This document shows, piece by piece, positions 7,554-14,581 of a stretch of 14,581 bases of DNA. The position numbers and the translations under genes are program-made. This DNA comes from Gallionellaceae bacterium. GTDB taxonomy: Bacteria; Pseudomonadota; Gammaproteobacteria; Burkholderiales; Gallionellaceae. The notes under the pieces are model-generated. The model had not been told where the DNA came from. It saw only the letters and a program-made list of their open reading frames with translations, and did not search any database. Numbering within the stretch: position 1 is the first letter of the stretch; each line of letters begins with the position of its first letter. The stretch lies in contig JAUSKS010000008.1 of the NCBI GenBank assembly GCA_030646595.1, forward strand, positions 1 to 14,581, read 5' to 3'.

Positions 7554-7835
7554 ATGCAAATGCAATCACGTATTCCAAAACTTCATGACACAACTTTTGA
7601 TGGCGCTCTGTTGTGGTTCTCGGAAATGCAATGCAGCAGTCTGCTTTTTCATCCAGAGGACGATCCTGCGGACATTGTTCACATCTCAAGCGGCGAAAGG
7701 TTTTTCTCAAACGCTGAGGTAACCGAACTGCGCTTCTTGCTAAACGAACTTGAGGAAGGTCTTGGGCATGAAAAGGTGATTGGAGCCGCATATCCAATTT
7801 TCATGAACGCTTTCGGCAATCAACTGGATGCTTGA
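7554..7835 (+). CDS. Unrecognised 93-aa protein within the restriction-modification operon
   Basis: I do not recognise this protein. It is small and acidic, with one cysteine (in SEMQCSSLLFHPEDDPADIV), no helix-turn-helix, no membrane segment and no nuclease motif that I can see. The second half (FFSNAEVTELRFLLNELEEG) looks like an amphipathic helix, followed by a hydrophobic tail. The start ATG at 7554 has a strong AGGAG site 5 nt upstream, lying 10 nt after the methyltransferase stop. Its TGA overlaps the vsr ATG as TGATG. This tight coupling shows it is expressed with the M, Vsr and R genes. It could modulate one of them, or be a passenger; nothing in the sequence decides this. Confidence 0.85.
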   Translation: MQMQSRIPKLHDTTFDGALLWFSEMQCSSLLFHPEDDPADIVHISSGERFFSNAEVTELRFLLNELEEGLGHEKVIGAAYPIFMNAFGNQLDA

Positions 7836-8260
7836 TGGTTGACGTTGTTGATTCGGCTACTCGTAGTCGAATGATGTCCGGCATTCAGGGCAAGAACACC
7901 AAGCCAGAACTTCTGGTTAGAAAATATTTACATGGCCGAGGACTTCGCTTCAGACTTCATACCAAAGCGTTGCCGGGGAAGCCAGATATGGTTTTTCCGA
8001 AATACAAGGTTGTTGTTTTTGTACATGGATGTTTTTGGCATCGGCACTCTGGTTGCAAATATGCAACCACGCCGACCAGCAGAAAGCATTTCTGGACACA
8101 CAAACTCTCGGAAAATGTTGCGCGCGACTCTTACCAAATTGCGGCATTGGTCGGGCTTGGCTGGCAAGTTTTTGTTGTATGGGAATGTGAGTTGCGTGAA
8201 GGTATGGCTCGTTTAAATTTGCTTTATTCGGAAATCACTAAGGTGTTAAATGACAATTGA
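7835..8260 (+). CDS. vsr: Vsr, very short patch repair endonuclease
   Basis: Vsr nicks DNA beside T:G mismatches that arise when 5-methylcytosine deaminates in a Dcm-type site, starting repair back to C:G. The 141-aa protein has the start motif ATRSRMMSGIQGKNT, catalytic D51 in LPGKPDMVF, and the structural and active-site cluster H64-G-C66-F-W-H69-R-H71, with C74 and C118 (VVWEC) as the likely remaining zinc ligands; E. coli has C73 and C117. The ATG at 7835 overlaps the preceding stop. A TTG one codon earlier is less likely. It ends inside the endonuclease gene with an 11-nt overlap. Its presence beside a cytosine-5 methyltransferase is the expected pairing. Base composition is visibly more AT-rich than in the flanking housekeeping genes. 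Confidence 0.95.
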   Translation: MVDVVDSATRSRMMSGIQGKNTKPELLVRKYLHGRGLRFRLHTKALPGKPDMVFPKYKVVVFVHGCFWHRHSGCKYATTPTSRKHFWTHKLSENVARDSYQIAALVGLGWQVFVVWECELREGMARLNLLYSEITKVLNDN

Positions 8261-9563
8261 TAATCAGTGGAGTGATATTCAAGAGTGGATAGGGAAAAGC
8301 CATCAGTTGCTGATAAAAAAACTTGCCAGAAATGATTGCGGCTGGGCAGATGGCAGTGAGCATGGGCACCAAAACGGCGTGTATATCCCTCGTGCGATTC
8401 GAGAGTCTGATTTCTTTCCGAAACTCAAGAACATTAACCAGAATAAGCCTCATATATTCGAGTCGCAATTCAAAACGCTTTGGCCCGCAACAGGGGAAAT
8501 TAAACCATCCAATTTGAAACACTACTCGAATAAGGGCACTGAGATGCACTTTACGGGAGTGCCCAAAAACGAGTTCGCCGGACTTACACCAGCATCGTTG
8601 ATAATTGGTGGCGTCCTCCGCAAACCTATCGATGATACCCATCACTGGTTCATGATTGTGGACTCCGCTTCCGAAGAGGTAGAGCTGCTGGAGGCAATGT
8701 TTGACTTGGAAGCCGAGTTTCACTATGGGCTATTTGATCCAGCGGATGCGCTGAAAATACAAAAGGATGAAACTGACCAATTAATTGACGAGTTGAGCGT
8801 AGCACTCAAAACAGGATCGTTAGCTGCTTTCATTGCCGCTGTTTCGAAGATGCCAGCGCCGGAATTATTAGCGGTGGAAGCCCAACGCGCTTTTCTCAAG
8901 CAAAACCAACTTGTAGATTTAAATCCGTATGAAATACCAAACCCTGGCGATGCAATCATGAAGATTAGCCGGGACATCGAGTATTCCTTGTATAAGCGTG
9001 CAGAGCGCCGTTATCGCGCTGCAGAAGTAATCCGAATCATAACCGGCGGAGGCGCAGATATCGTCTCTTCAGTCGTGCGCGGATTTCCCGATTTGGATGC
9101 AACTTTCCTGAGCGCAAGCCAGCACCGGAAATCGCGCGCGGGCCGTTCTTTTGAGCAACACATCGCGAGGCTACTTCGTGATGGCCGAATTGCTTTTGAA
9201 GAGCAAGCGGTAACGGGTGGTCGCCGCCCAGACTTTGTACTTCCCAGCCTTGTGGTACTGAAGGCTAAAAAAAGAACATTCGAGGAAGCGCTGGTGCTCT
9301 CGGCAAAAACCACGCTGCGTGAACGCTGGAAGCAGGTGGCAATGGAGAAATTCAACTGCGCACTATTTCTGGCAACCGTGGATGATCGCGTATCGGCGGC
9401 TGCTATTGATGACATGAATACTAATGGAATCCATCTGGTCGTTCCAGAATCCCTGAAAAAATCGAAGGAGACTTGCTACAACGGCAAGATAAATGTAATC
9501 ACGTTCCGCGAATTTTTCGACGAAGAGATTTTTTTGAAGAGACCATCCTTCCGTCATATCTAA
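8250..9563 (+). CDS. EcoRII-like type II restriction endonuclease
   Basis: The 437-aa product resembles EcoRII, a type IIE enzyme that cuts CCWGG after contacting a second copy of the site. The C-terminal catalytic domain aligns through HRKSRAGRSFEQHI (E302), RRPDFVLP (D328) and SAKTTLRERWKQV (K353, R359). D328-K353-R359 has the same spacing as D299-K324-R330 of EcoRII. The N-terminal effector domain keeps RNDCGWADGSEHGHQNGVYIP, with H40 and Y45 matching H36 and Y41 of EcoRII, but the Arg-rich loop around EcoRII 92-98 is not conserved, so effector-site recognition may differ. It starts at ATG 8250 (AGGTG upstream), overlapping vsr. The enzyme is 33 residues longer than EcoRII and shows no truncation. 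Confidence 0.9.
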   Translation: MTIDNQWSDIQEWIGKSHQLLIKKLARNDCGWADGSEHGHQNGVYIPRAIRESDFFPKLKNINQNKPHIFESQFKTLWPATGEIKPSNLKHYSNKGTEMHFTGVPKNEFAGLTPASLIIGGVLRKPIDDTHHWFMIVDSASEEVELLEAMFDLEAEFHYGLFDPADALKIQKDETDQLIDELSVALKTGSLAAFIAAVSKMPAPELLAVEAQRAFLKQNQLVDLNPYEIPNPGDAIMKISRDIEYSLYKRAERRYRAAEVIRIITGGGADIVSSVVRGFPDLDATFLSASQHRKSRAGRSFEQHIARLLRDGRIAFEEQAVTGGRRPDFVLPSLVVLKAKKRTFEEALVLSAKTTLRERWKQVAMEKFNCALFLATVDDRVSAAAIDDMNTNGIHLVVPESLKKSKETCYNGKINVITFREFFDEEIFLKRPSFRHI

Positions 9564-9620
9564 AAGTTTCTTTGCTACAGTGACAATGTTTCGGTTGGGC
9601 TATTTTGCAGTCGCCTCTTA

Positions 9621-9813
9621 TTCCACTTCCAAATTATTAATGCCTCAATCTTGTTCCCTCACCCTCTGTCCCTCTGGATGAAACAGCTAGCCATTCGACT
9701 AGGCTGCCAGAAACCGCAGCCAAGTCGCTGGTTATCCCGGAGGGAGAGGGAAGCAAAGCTCCGGTGGGAGAAGGGTTGGAATGAGGGAGCAATCTGGCAT
9801 TATTAAAATGGGA
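9621..9813. repeat. Nested imperfect inverted repeat downstream of the restriction genes
   Basis: The gap 9564-9941 (378 nt) has no credible gene. Its centre is a fold-back: AATGCC (9639-9644) with GGCATT (9796-9801); TTGTTCCCTCA (9651-9661) with TGAGGGAGCAA (9782-9792); TCCCTCTGG (9669-9677) with CCGGAGGGA (9737-9745); and then the covarying hairpin at 9677-9735. CCGGAG/CTCCGG (9737-9742 and 9757-9762) is an alternative hairpin in the right half. The pyrimidine-rich CCCTCACCCTCTGTCCCTC and its partner resemble widespread interspersed palindromes. The flanks (9564-9620 and 9814-9941) hold only a weak promoter candidate near exbB. It may mark the boundary of the inserted restriction module. 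Confidence 0.7.
9677..9735. repeat. Covarying hairpin element, copy B
   Basis: This 59-nt element matches 4420-4479. It folds as TAGCCA (9688-9693) with TGGTTA (9729-9734), CGACT (9696-9700) with AGTCG (9723-9727), an A-A mismatch (9701 and 9722), and GGCTGC (9702-9707) with GCAGCC (9716-9721) around an 8-nt loop. Most differences from copy A within stems are matched by a change in the partner base. The surrounding arms are unrelated to those around copy A. Confidence 0.7.
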
Positions 9814-9876
9814 ATATTAACCAGAAATAAAATGCTGCGGCCTACGCCAATTGATATGCTTCTGAATTTAGAAATC

Positions 9877-9905
9877 TTGCTCAAACCACAGCGACCAGAT
9901 ACAGT
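9877..9905 (+). promoter_or_regulatory. Weak promoter candidate upstream of exbB
   Basis: TTGCTC (9877-9882) and TACAGT (9900-9905) are 17 bp apart, 36 nt before the exbB start. Match to consensus is partial (3/6 and 4/6). No Fur-box-like sequence is evident, although exbBD operons are often iron-regulated. Confidence 0.3.
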
Positions 9906-9941
9906 TCTACTTTATTAGCCACGAGATTTTGGGGGTGTTTA

Positions 9942-10550
9942 GTGTTTGCCATTGTAGAAGCGGCCGGATGGCCTATTTGGTTATTGATTATTGCATCGGT
10001 AATTGCGGTGACGCTGATCGGGGAACGTCTGCTGTTTTTGCGCAGCAAAAATGTGGTGCCGGCAAGGTTATTGAATGATGTCATGCAGGAGCTGAAATTG
10101 CATGGCGTCAACTCCGGCATGCTGGCGCGCCTGGCCAGCAGTTCTCCGCTAGGTCGCGTGTTCGCCGCCGGATTGAAAAACATGAACGGCTCAACTGAGG
10201 TGATGAAAGAATCCATCGAAGAAGCTGGGCGCGCGGTCACGCATGAACTGGAACGCTTCCTCACTTCGCTGGGTACCATCGCTTCTATCAGCCCACTGCT
10301 TGGGCTATTCGGTACTGTGGTCGGCATGATAGAAATTTTTGGTGCGCAAACCGCAGTCGGTAACACCCCTGCGGTTCTGGCACACGGTATTTCGGTAGCT
10401 TTATATAACACCGCTTTCGGCTTGATTGTAGCTGTCCCCAGCATGATCTTTTATCGGCACTTCCGCGCCCAGGTAGATAGCTTGACCATAGAAATGGAAA
10501 GGCAAGCCATCAAGCTGGTGGAAATTATCCACGGTGATCGCAAACCGTGA
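9942..10550 (+). CDS. exbB: ExbB/TolQ-family proton channel protein
   Basis: ExbB with ExbD forms the inner-membrane proton-driven motor that energises TonB-dependent outer-membrane transport. The 202-aa protein has three predicted membrane segments: about 9-30 (WPIWLLIIASVIAVTLIGE), about 107-132 (TSLGTIASISPLLGLFGTVV) and about 144-166 (ISVALYNTAFGLIVAVPSM). The conserved GLFGTVVGMI and the third-segment pattern identify the MotA/TolQ/ExbB family. Short length and pairing with exbD favour ExbB over TolQ. The start is GTG at 9942, four bases after GGGGGTG. It overlaps exbD by 4 nt (GTGA). Being upstream of lpxK and kdsB is a common betaproteobacterial arrangement. Confidence 0.92.
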   Translation: MFAIVEAAGWPIWLLIIASVIAVTLIGERLLFLRSKNVVPARLLNDVMQELKLHGVNSGMLARLASSSPLGRVFAAGLKNMNGSTEVMKESIEEAGRAVTHELERFLTSLGTIASISPLLGLFGTVVGMIEIFGAQTAVGNTPAVLAHGISVALYNTAFGLIVAVPSMIFYRHFRAQVDSLTIEMERQAIKLVEIIHGDRKP

Positions 10551-10966
10551 ACTTTCAGCGTGGACGAGTGCGGGAAGAGCCGGAAATCAATTTGATTCCG
10601 ATGATAGATGTGTTGCTGGTCATTCTGATTTTTATGATGGTGACCACCACTTACTCAAAATTTTCTGAATTACAAATCAACCTGCCACAAGCTGGCGGCG
10701 AAGCTGCCACGGCACAGCCCAACCAGATCAATGTGTCGGTAGATGCTGCCGAGCATTACGCCATCAACAACACAGCTTTCTCTTTTGGCGGTGTCCAAGC
10801 CATGGCGCAGGCGCTGAATAAAACAGCAGGCAGCCAGCAAGACCCCACTATTATTATCAACGCCGATGCCCGCGCCCCACATCAGGCAGTCATCAATATC
10901 ATGGAAGCTGCGCGCCTGGCCGGTTACGGTCGGATCACCTTCACCACCAGTCAGCTCCAAAAATAA
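10547..10966 (+). CDS. exbD: ExbD/TolR-family protein
   Basis: ExbD is the periplasm-facing partner of ExbB. The 139-aa protein has a short cytoplasmic start, a single membrane segment at about 18-38 carrying the essential proton-relay aspartate (D21 in NLIPMIDVLLVILIFMMV), and a periplasmic domain with the typical QINVSVD and IIINADARAPHQAVINIMEAAR. The start is GTG at 10547, overlapping the exbB stop, so translation is coupled. The lpxK start follows one base after its stop codon. Confidence 0.93.
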   Translation: MNFQRGRVREEPEINLIPMIDVLLVILIFMMVTTTYSKFSELQINLPQAGGEAATAQPNQINVSVDAAEHYAINNTAFSFGGVQAMAQALNKTAGSQQDPTIIINADARAPHQAVINIMEAARLAGYGRITFTTSQLQK

Positions 10967-10967
10967 G

Positions 10968-11957
10968 TTGTCTAAGTCGAGGTTACAACATCACTGGTAT
11001 CGCATCACGCCCCTGCACCTGATTTTGCTGCCTGTCAGTTTTATTTTCCGCCTGCTGGTGGCCGTGCGCCGCATGGTTTATCGCAGCGGCCTGCGCACCA
11101 GCCATAAGCTGGCTGTACCGGTCATCATAGTAGGGAATATCACAGTCGGCGGCAGTGGTAAAACGCCGCTGACACTGTGGCTGGCGCAGCAATTAATCGA
11201 GTATGGCTGGCATCCCGGCATTATCAGCCGGGGCTATGGCGGCACAGCTACTACCCCCCAAGTGGTTCATGCTGTTAGCGACCCTGAGCAGACGGGGGAT
11301 GAAGCCGTGCTCATGGCCCAGCGTAATCTCTGCCCGGTGTGGATCGGTGCCAATCGCCCTGCCGTCGCCCGCGCCTTGCTGCAAGCCCATCCCGAGTGCG
11401 ATGTCTTGCTCAGCGATGATGGCTTGCAACATTATCGCTTGCAGCGTGATGTGGAAATTGCCGTGCTTGATGGAGTGCGTGGCGTCGGCAATGGTTTTAT
11501 GCTGCCTGCCGGGCCCTTGCGCGAACCCGTGGCGCGCCTGAAACAGGTAGACGCTGTAGTGGTAAATGGCGGGGTAGCACATGCCGGTCAATATGCCATG
11601 CAGTTACGGGGCGATGTTTTTTACAATCTGCTCAACCCCGAAACTGTCGCCCATGCCGCTGATTTCCTCGGCATGAAACTGCATGCCATCGCCGGTATAG
11701 GCCATCCGCAGCGCTTCTTCAGCTATCTTAAACATCTGGGCTTACAAGTATCGGCTCATGCTTTTCCCGATCATCATCGCTATCTGCCTGCTGATTTAGC
11801 TTTTGCGGATGCGGATGCCATACTCATGACCGAGAAAGATGCGGTAAAATGCGCGGCATTCGCGCTTGAAAAATGCTGGGCGCTACGCGTAGATGCACAC
11901 GCTGACCCTACACTCATCCAACCTATCCTGGAAAGGATCACCCCTCATGGACGCTAA
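10968..11957 (+). CDS. lpxK: LpxK, tetraacyldisaccharide 4'-kinase
   Basis: LpxK phosphorylates the 4' position of the lipid A precursor at the inner membrane, giving lipid IVA. The 329-aa protein has an N-terminal membrane-associated helix ([18 protein letters not shown]), the P-loop [11 protein letters not shown] (56-66), [14 protein letters not shown], the [12 protein letters not shown] segment and a C-terminal MTEKDAVK. The frame is open from 10866 inside exbD. I choose TTG at 10968 because it gives the family-like start [15 protein letters not shown] and normal length. It has no obvious Shine-Dalgarno, so it probably depends on ribosomes finishing exbD. The end overlaps ycaR by 11 nt. 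Confidence 0.93.
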   Translation: MSKSRLQHHWYRITPLHLILLPVSFIFRLLVAVRRMVYRSGLRTSHKLAVPVIIVGNITVGGSGKTPLTLWLAQQLIEYGWHPGIISRGYGGTATTPQVVHAVSDPEQTGDEAVLMAQRNLCPVWIGANRPAVARALLQAHPECDVLLSDDGLQHYRLQRDVEIAVLDGVRGVGNGFMLPAGPLREPVARLKQVDAVVVNGGVAHAGQYAMQLRGDVFYNLLNPETVAHAADFLGMKLHAIAGIGHPQRFFSYLKHLGLQVSAHAFPDHHRYLPADLAFADADAILMTEKDAVKCAAFALEKCWALRVDAHADPTLIQPILERITPHGR

Positions 11958-12132
11958 ATTACTGGAAATTCTGGTGTGCCCACTGTGCAAATCGCCGCTG
12001 ATTTACCGCAAAGCGGCGCAAGAATTAATTTGCAAGGCAGACCGGCTGGCCTTCTTGATCCAGGATGGCATTCCCGTGATGCTGGCGGATGAGGCTCGTA
12101 TCTTGACGGCAGAAGAAACCGAAAAACTGTAA
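11947..12132 (+). CDS. ycaR: Trm112/YcaR family small zinc-ribbon-like protein
   Basis: This 61-aa protein belongs to the Trm112/YcaR (UPF0434) family, small cysteine-containing proteins usually found between lpxK and kdsB; the bacterial function is unclear. It shows the signature [18 protein letters not shown] with C11 and C14, [11 protein letters not shown] with C28, and DGIPVML. The ATG at 11947 lies inside the last codons of lpxK, with an AAAGGA site about 10 nt upstream, and the stop overlaps the kdsB ATG as TAATG. Full coupling to both neighbours is expected. Upstream in-frame codons are part of lpxK and were excluded. Confidence 0.93.
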   Translation: MDAKLLEILVCPLCKSPLIYRKAAQELICKADRLAFLIQDGIPVMLADEARILTAEETEKL

Positions 12133-12893
12133 TGCTGAATTTCAATGTTGTCATCCCGGCGCGTCTTGGTTCCACACGGCTACCCAATAAACCGTTAGCG
12201 TCCATCGCAGGTAAGCCTATGGTGGTGCGGGTAGCCGAGCAGGCCGCGAAAAGTGGCGCGCAACAAATCTGGATTGCGGCTGACCATCCCTCCATTATTG
12301 CGGCTGCGCAGGAGCATGGCTGGCAAGCGTGTTTAACCAGCTCCAAGCATGAGAGCGGAACCGACCGCATTGCCGAAGTGGTGACGCAATTGCAATGGCC
12401 TGACGACACGATAGTCGTCAATGTACAGGGCGATGAGCCGCTGATCCCGCCGCAACTTATTCAGGCCGTGGCACAACACCTATATGATCATCCCGAATGT
12501 GCCATGAGCACTGCCTGTCATGCTATCCATGACGAGCACACCATGCGTAATCCCAATGTCGTCAAAGCAGTGTTGGATAAACAGGGTAATGCCTTGTACT
12601 TCAGCCGTGCGCCAATTCCTTATCCGCGCGACCTGTTTGCACAAGGCGCAGCGTTGCCGGAAAATCTCGGTGTGCTGCGCCACATCGGCATTTACGCTTA
12701 CCGCGCCAGTTTCCTGCGCGCCTTTAGTCAGCTTGCGCCCGCGCCCATCGAAAAAATAGAAGCGCTGGAACAATTACGCGCGCTATGGCATGGTTACCAG
12801 ATAGGCGTTACCATCAGCGCCGATGTGCCGCCTGGAGGGGTAGATACAGAACAGGATTTGCACCGGGTGCGGCAAATATTGAGTGACGTGTGA
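12132..12893 (+). CDS. kdsB: KdsB, CMP-KDO synthetase
   Basis: KdsB (3-deoxy-manno-octulosonate cytidylyltransferase) activates KDO with CTP for attachment to lipid A, so it acts one step after LpxK's product is made. The 253-aa protein has the nucleotide-binding [16 protein letters not shown] (7-22), the [10 protein letters not shown] segment, [34 protein letters not shown], and the C-terminal [12 protein letters not shown]. The length is typical. ATG 12132 overlaps the ycaR stop. A 77-nt gap containing an inverted repeat separates it from adk. Confidence 0.97.
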   Translation: MLNFNVVIPARLGSTRLPNKPLASIAGKPMVVRVAEQAAKSGAQQIWIAADHPSIIAAAQEHGWQACLTSSKHESGTDRIAEVVTQLQWPDDTIVVNVQGDEPLIPPQLIQAVAQHLYDHPECAMSTACHAIHDEHTMRNPNVVKAVLDKQGNALYFSRAPIPYPRDLFAQGAALPENLGVLRHIGIYAYRASFLRAFSQLAPAPIEKIEALEQLRALWHGYQIGVTISADVPPGGVDTEQDLHRVRQILSDV

Positions 12894-12899
12894 CAAGTA

Positions 12900-13630
<731 letters not shown>

Positions 13631-13632
13631 TC

Positions 13633-14031
13633 ATGGCCACCAAACCTGTGCTCACTCTGGATGAGGCCAAATCCATTGCTGCTGCTGCCGAGGCTGAAGC
13701 CGCGCTGAACGCTTGGCGCGTAGTTATTGCGGTGGTGGATGATGGCGGCCATTTGCTGTATCTGCAACGCAATCACGATACCCAATTTGGCAGTGTCGAA
13801 ACTGCCATTAAAAAAGCTCAGGCCGCTGTCGCTTTTCAGCGACCCACCAAAGTATCGGAAGATGCGGTGTTAAGTGGACGCCTGATTCATCTGGCGCTGC
13901 CCGGTGTCATTCCAGCCGAAGGGGGCGTCCCTGTCACACGCGATAATCAAATCATCGGCGGGCTGGGTATCAGTGGAGTACGCTCGTTTCAGGATGGTCA
14001 AATTGCACAGGCTGGTCTACAAGGACTGTAA
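13633..14031 (+). CDS. GlcG/HbpS family protein (DUF336)
   Basis: The 132-aa product belongs to the GlcG/HbpS-like family. Members include the haem-binding HbpS and cobalamin/diol-utilisation accessory proteins, but most have no assigned function. Supporting features are [17 protein letters not shown], the hydrophobic strand [32 protein letters not shown], and the glycine-rich end with [16 protein letters not shown]. No signal peptide is seen, so it is probably cytoplasmic. I use ATG 13633, two bases after the adk stop; the TTG two codons earlier overlaps that stop. It is followed after 2 nt by a carbonic-anhydrase-like gene, so adk and these two genes form one transcription unit. Confidence 0.85.
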   Translation: MATKPVLTLDEAKSIAAAAEAEAALNAWRVVIAVVDDGGHLLYLQRNHDTQFGSVETAIKKAQAAVAFQRPTKVSEDAVLSGRLIHLALPGVIPAEGGVPVTRDNQIIGGLGISGVRSFQDGQIAQAGLQGL

Positions 14032-14033
14032 TT

Positions 14034-14576
14034 ATGTTATATACACTACAAGGCCACACACCCATTCTGCATGGCAAGCATCATTTCATTGCTCCCAATG
14101 CCAGTGTGATCGGTATGGTCATCATGCACGACAATGTCAGCGTGTGGTTTAACGCAACCATTCGTGGCGACAATGAGCCCATACGCATAGGTGCGCATAC
14201 CAATATTCAGGATGGTGCCGTGCTGCACACCGACCCCGGCGCGCCGCTGACCATAGGCAACCATGTCACCGTGGGTCATCTTGCCATGTTGCATGGCTGC
14301 ACCATAGGCGATAACAGTTTAATCGGTATCCACAGCACCATACTCAACCATGTCGTTATCGGCAACAATTGCCTGATCGGTGCCAACACACTGATTACCG
14401 AAGGCAAGGTGATTCCAGATAATTCTTTGGTAGTAGGCTCACCCGGCAAAGTGCTGCGTACGCTGACCCAGGAAGAAATCGGCGCCATACATACCAATGC
14501 GATGCACTATACAGAAAACATGCAGCGCTATCTGTCTGCGCTACAACCGCATCAGACTGGAACCAAAATAAGCTAG
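14034..14576 (+). CDS. Gamma-carbonic anhydrase family protein (YrdA-like)
   Basis: The 180-aa protein is a left-handed beta-helix (hexapeptide-repeat) protein of the gamma-carbonic-anhydrase/YrdA type. The three zinc-binding histidines are in place: H65 in AVLHTD, H82 in VGHLAML and H87 in LHGC. Hexapeptide repeats such as [12 protein letters not shown] and [12 protein letters not shown] run from about 20 to 145, followed by a C-terminal helix. Many members of this subfamily have little proven carbonic anhydrase activity, so the reaction is uncertain. The ATG at 14034 lies 2 nt after the preceding stop, with AAGGA upstream. Confidence 0.93.
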   Translation: MLYTLQGHTPILHGKHHFIAPNASVIGMVIMHDNVSVWFNATIRGDNEPIRIGAHTNIQDGAVLHTDPGAPLTIGNHVTVGHLAMLHGCTIGDNSLIGIHSTILNHVVIGNNCLIGANTLITEGKVIPDNSLVVGSPGKVLRTLTQEEIGAIHTNAMHYTENMQRYLSALQPHQTGTKIS

Positions 14577-14581
14577 ACAGG

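Noticed and set aside
9564..9941. A transposase remnant or CRISPR array in the gene-free gap
   Set aside because: There is no open frame with transposase motifs and no regularly spaced direct repeats; the repeats present are inverted.
9841..9941. A Fur box upstream of exbB
   Set aside because: TTCTGAATTTAGAA has partial symmetry but does not resemble the GATAATGATAATCATTATC consensus.

Overview
The window looks like a stretch of betaproteobacterial chromosome. I infer this from gene order and protein similarity recalled by eye; no search was run. The housekeeping blocks are a yceD-rpmF-plsX-fabH-fabD lipid/ribosome operon facing a maf-family gene, then dksA, a tRNA-Ala/tRNA-Glu pair behind gltX, and an exbB-exbD-lpxK-ycaR-kdsB-adk envelope cluster. 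A member of the Nitrosomonadales or Gallionellaceae would fit, but that rank is a guess.

Layout. From 1 to 3009 (minus strand) lie the start of fabD, fabH, plsX, rpmF (59 aa, easily missed) and yceD. They read leftward from a strong promoter at 3039-3067. A perfect 29-bp inverted repeat sits between fabH and fabD, and a terminator-like hairpin sits between rpmF and plsX. From 3082 to 4284 (plus strand) are a YceF-type Maf nucleotide pyrophosphatase and dksA. From 4283 to 6124 (minus strand) are gltX, then tRNA-Ala(GGC) and tRNA-Glu(UUC) with their own promoter. The tRNA-Glu is followed by a terminator whose first arm is the tRNA's own 3' end. The spacer between the tRNAs is a large fold-back.

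From 6212 to 9563 (plus strand) there is a four-gene restriction-modification island. It encodes a Dcm/M.EcoRII-like cytosine-5 methyltransferase with an N-terminal helix-turn-helix, a 93-aa protein I do not recognise, a Vsr mismatch endonuclease, and an EcoRII-like restriction endonuclease. The genes are tightly coupled. An 8-bp inverted repeat straddles the likely promoter and is a good candidate operator for the methyltransferase. The later genes look more AT-rich than their surroundings, which suggests horizontal transfer.

From 9564 to 9941 there is no gene, but there is a nested inverted repeat. From 9942 to 14576 (plus strand) are exbB, exbD, lpxK, ycaR, kdsB, adk, a GlcG/HbpS-family gene and a gamma-carbonic-anhydrase-like gene, mostly overlapping or separated by a few bases.

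The most unusual signal is a ~60-nt hairpin element present twice, at 4420-4479 (tRNA spacer) and 9677-9735 (after the restriction genes). The copies differ mainly by paired, compensatory substitutions, so base pairing appears to have been conserved. Each copy sits inside a different larger inverted repeat. I could not tie it to any family I know. The other item of note is the unrecognised protein inside the restriction-modification operon.
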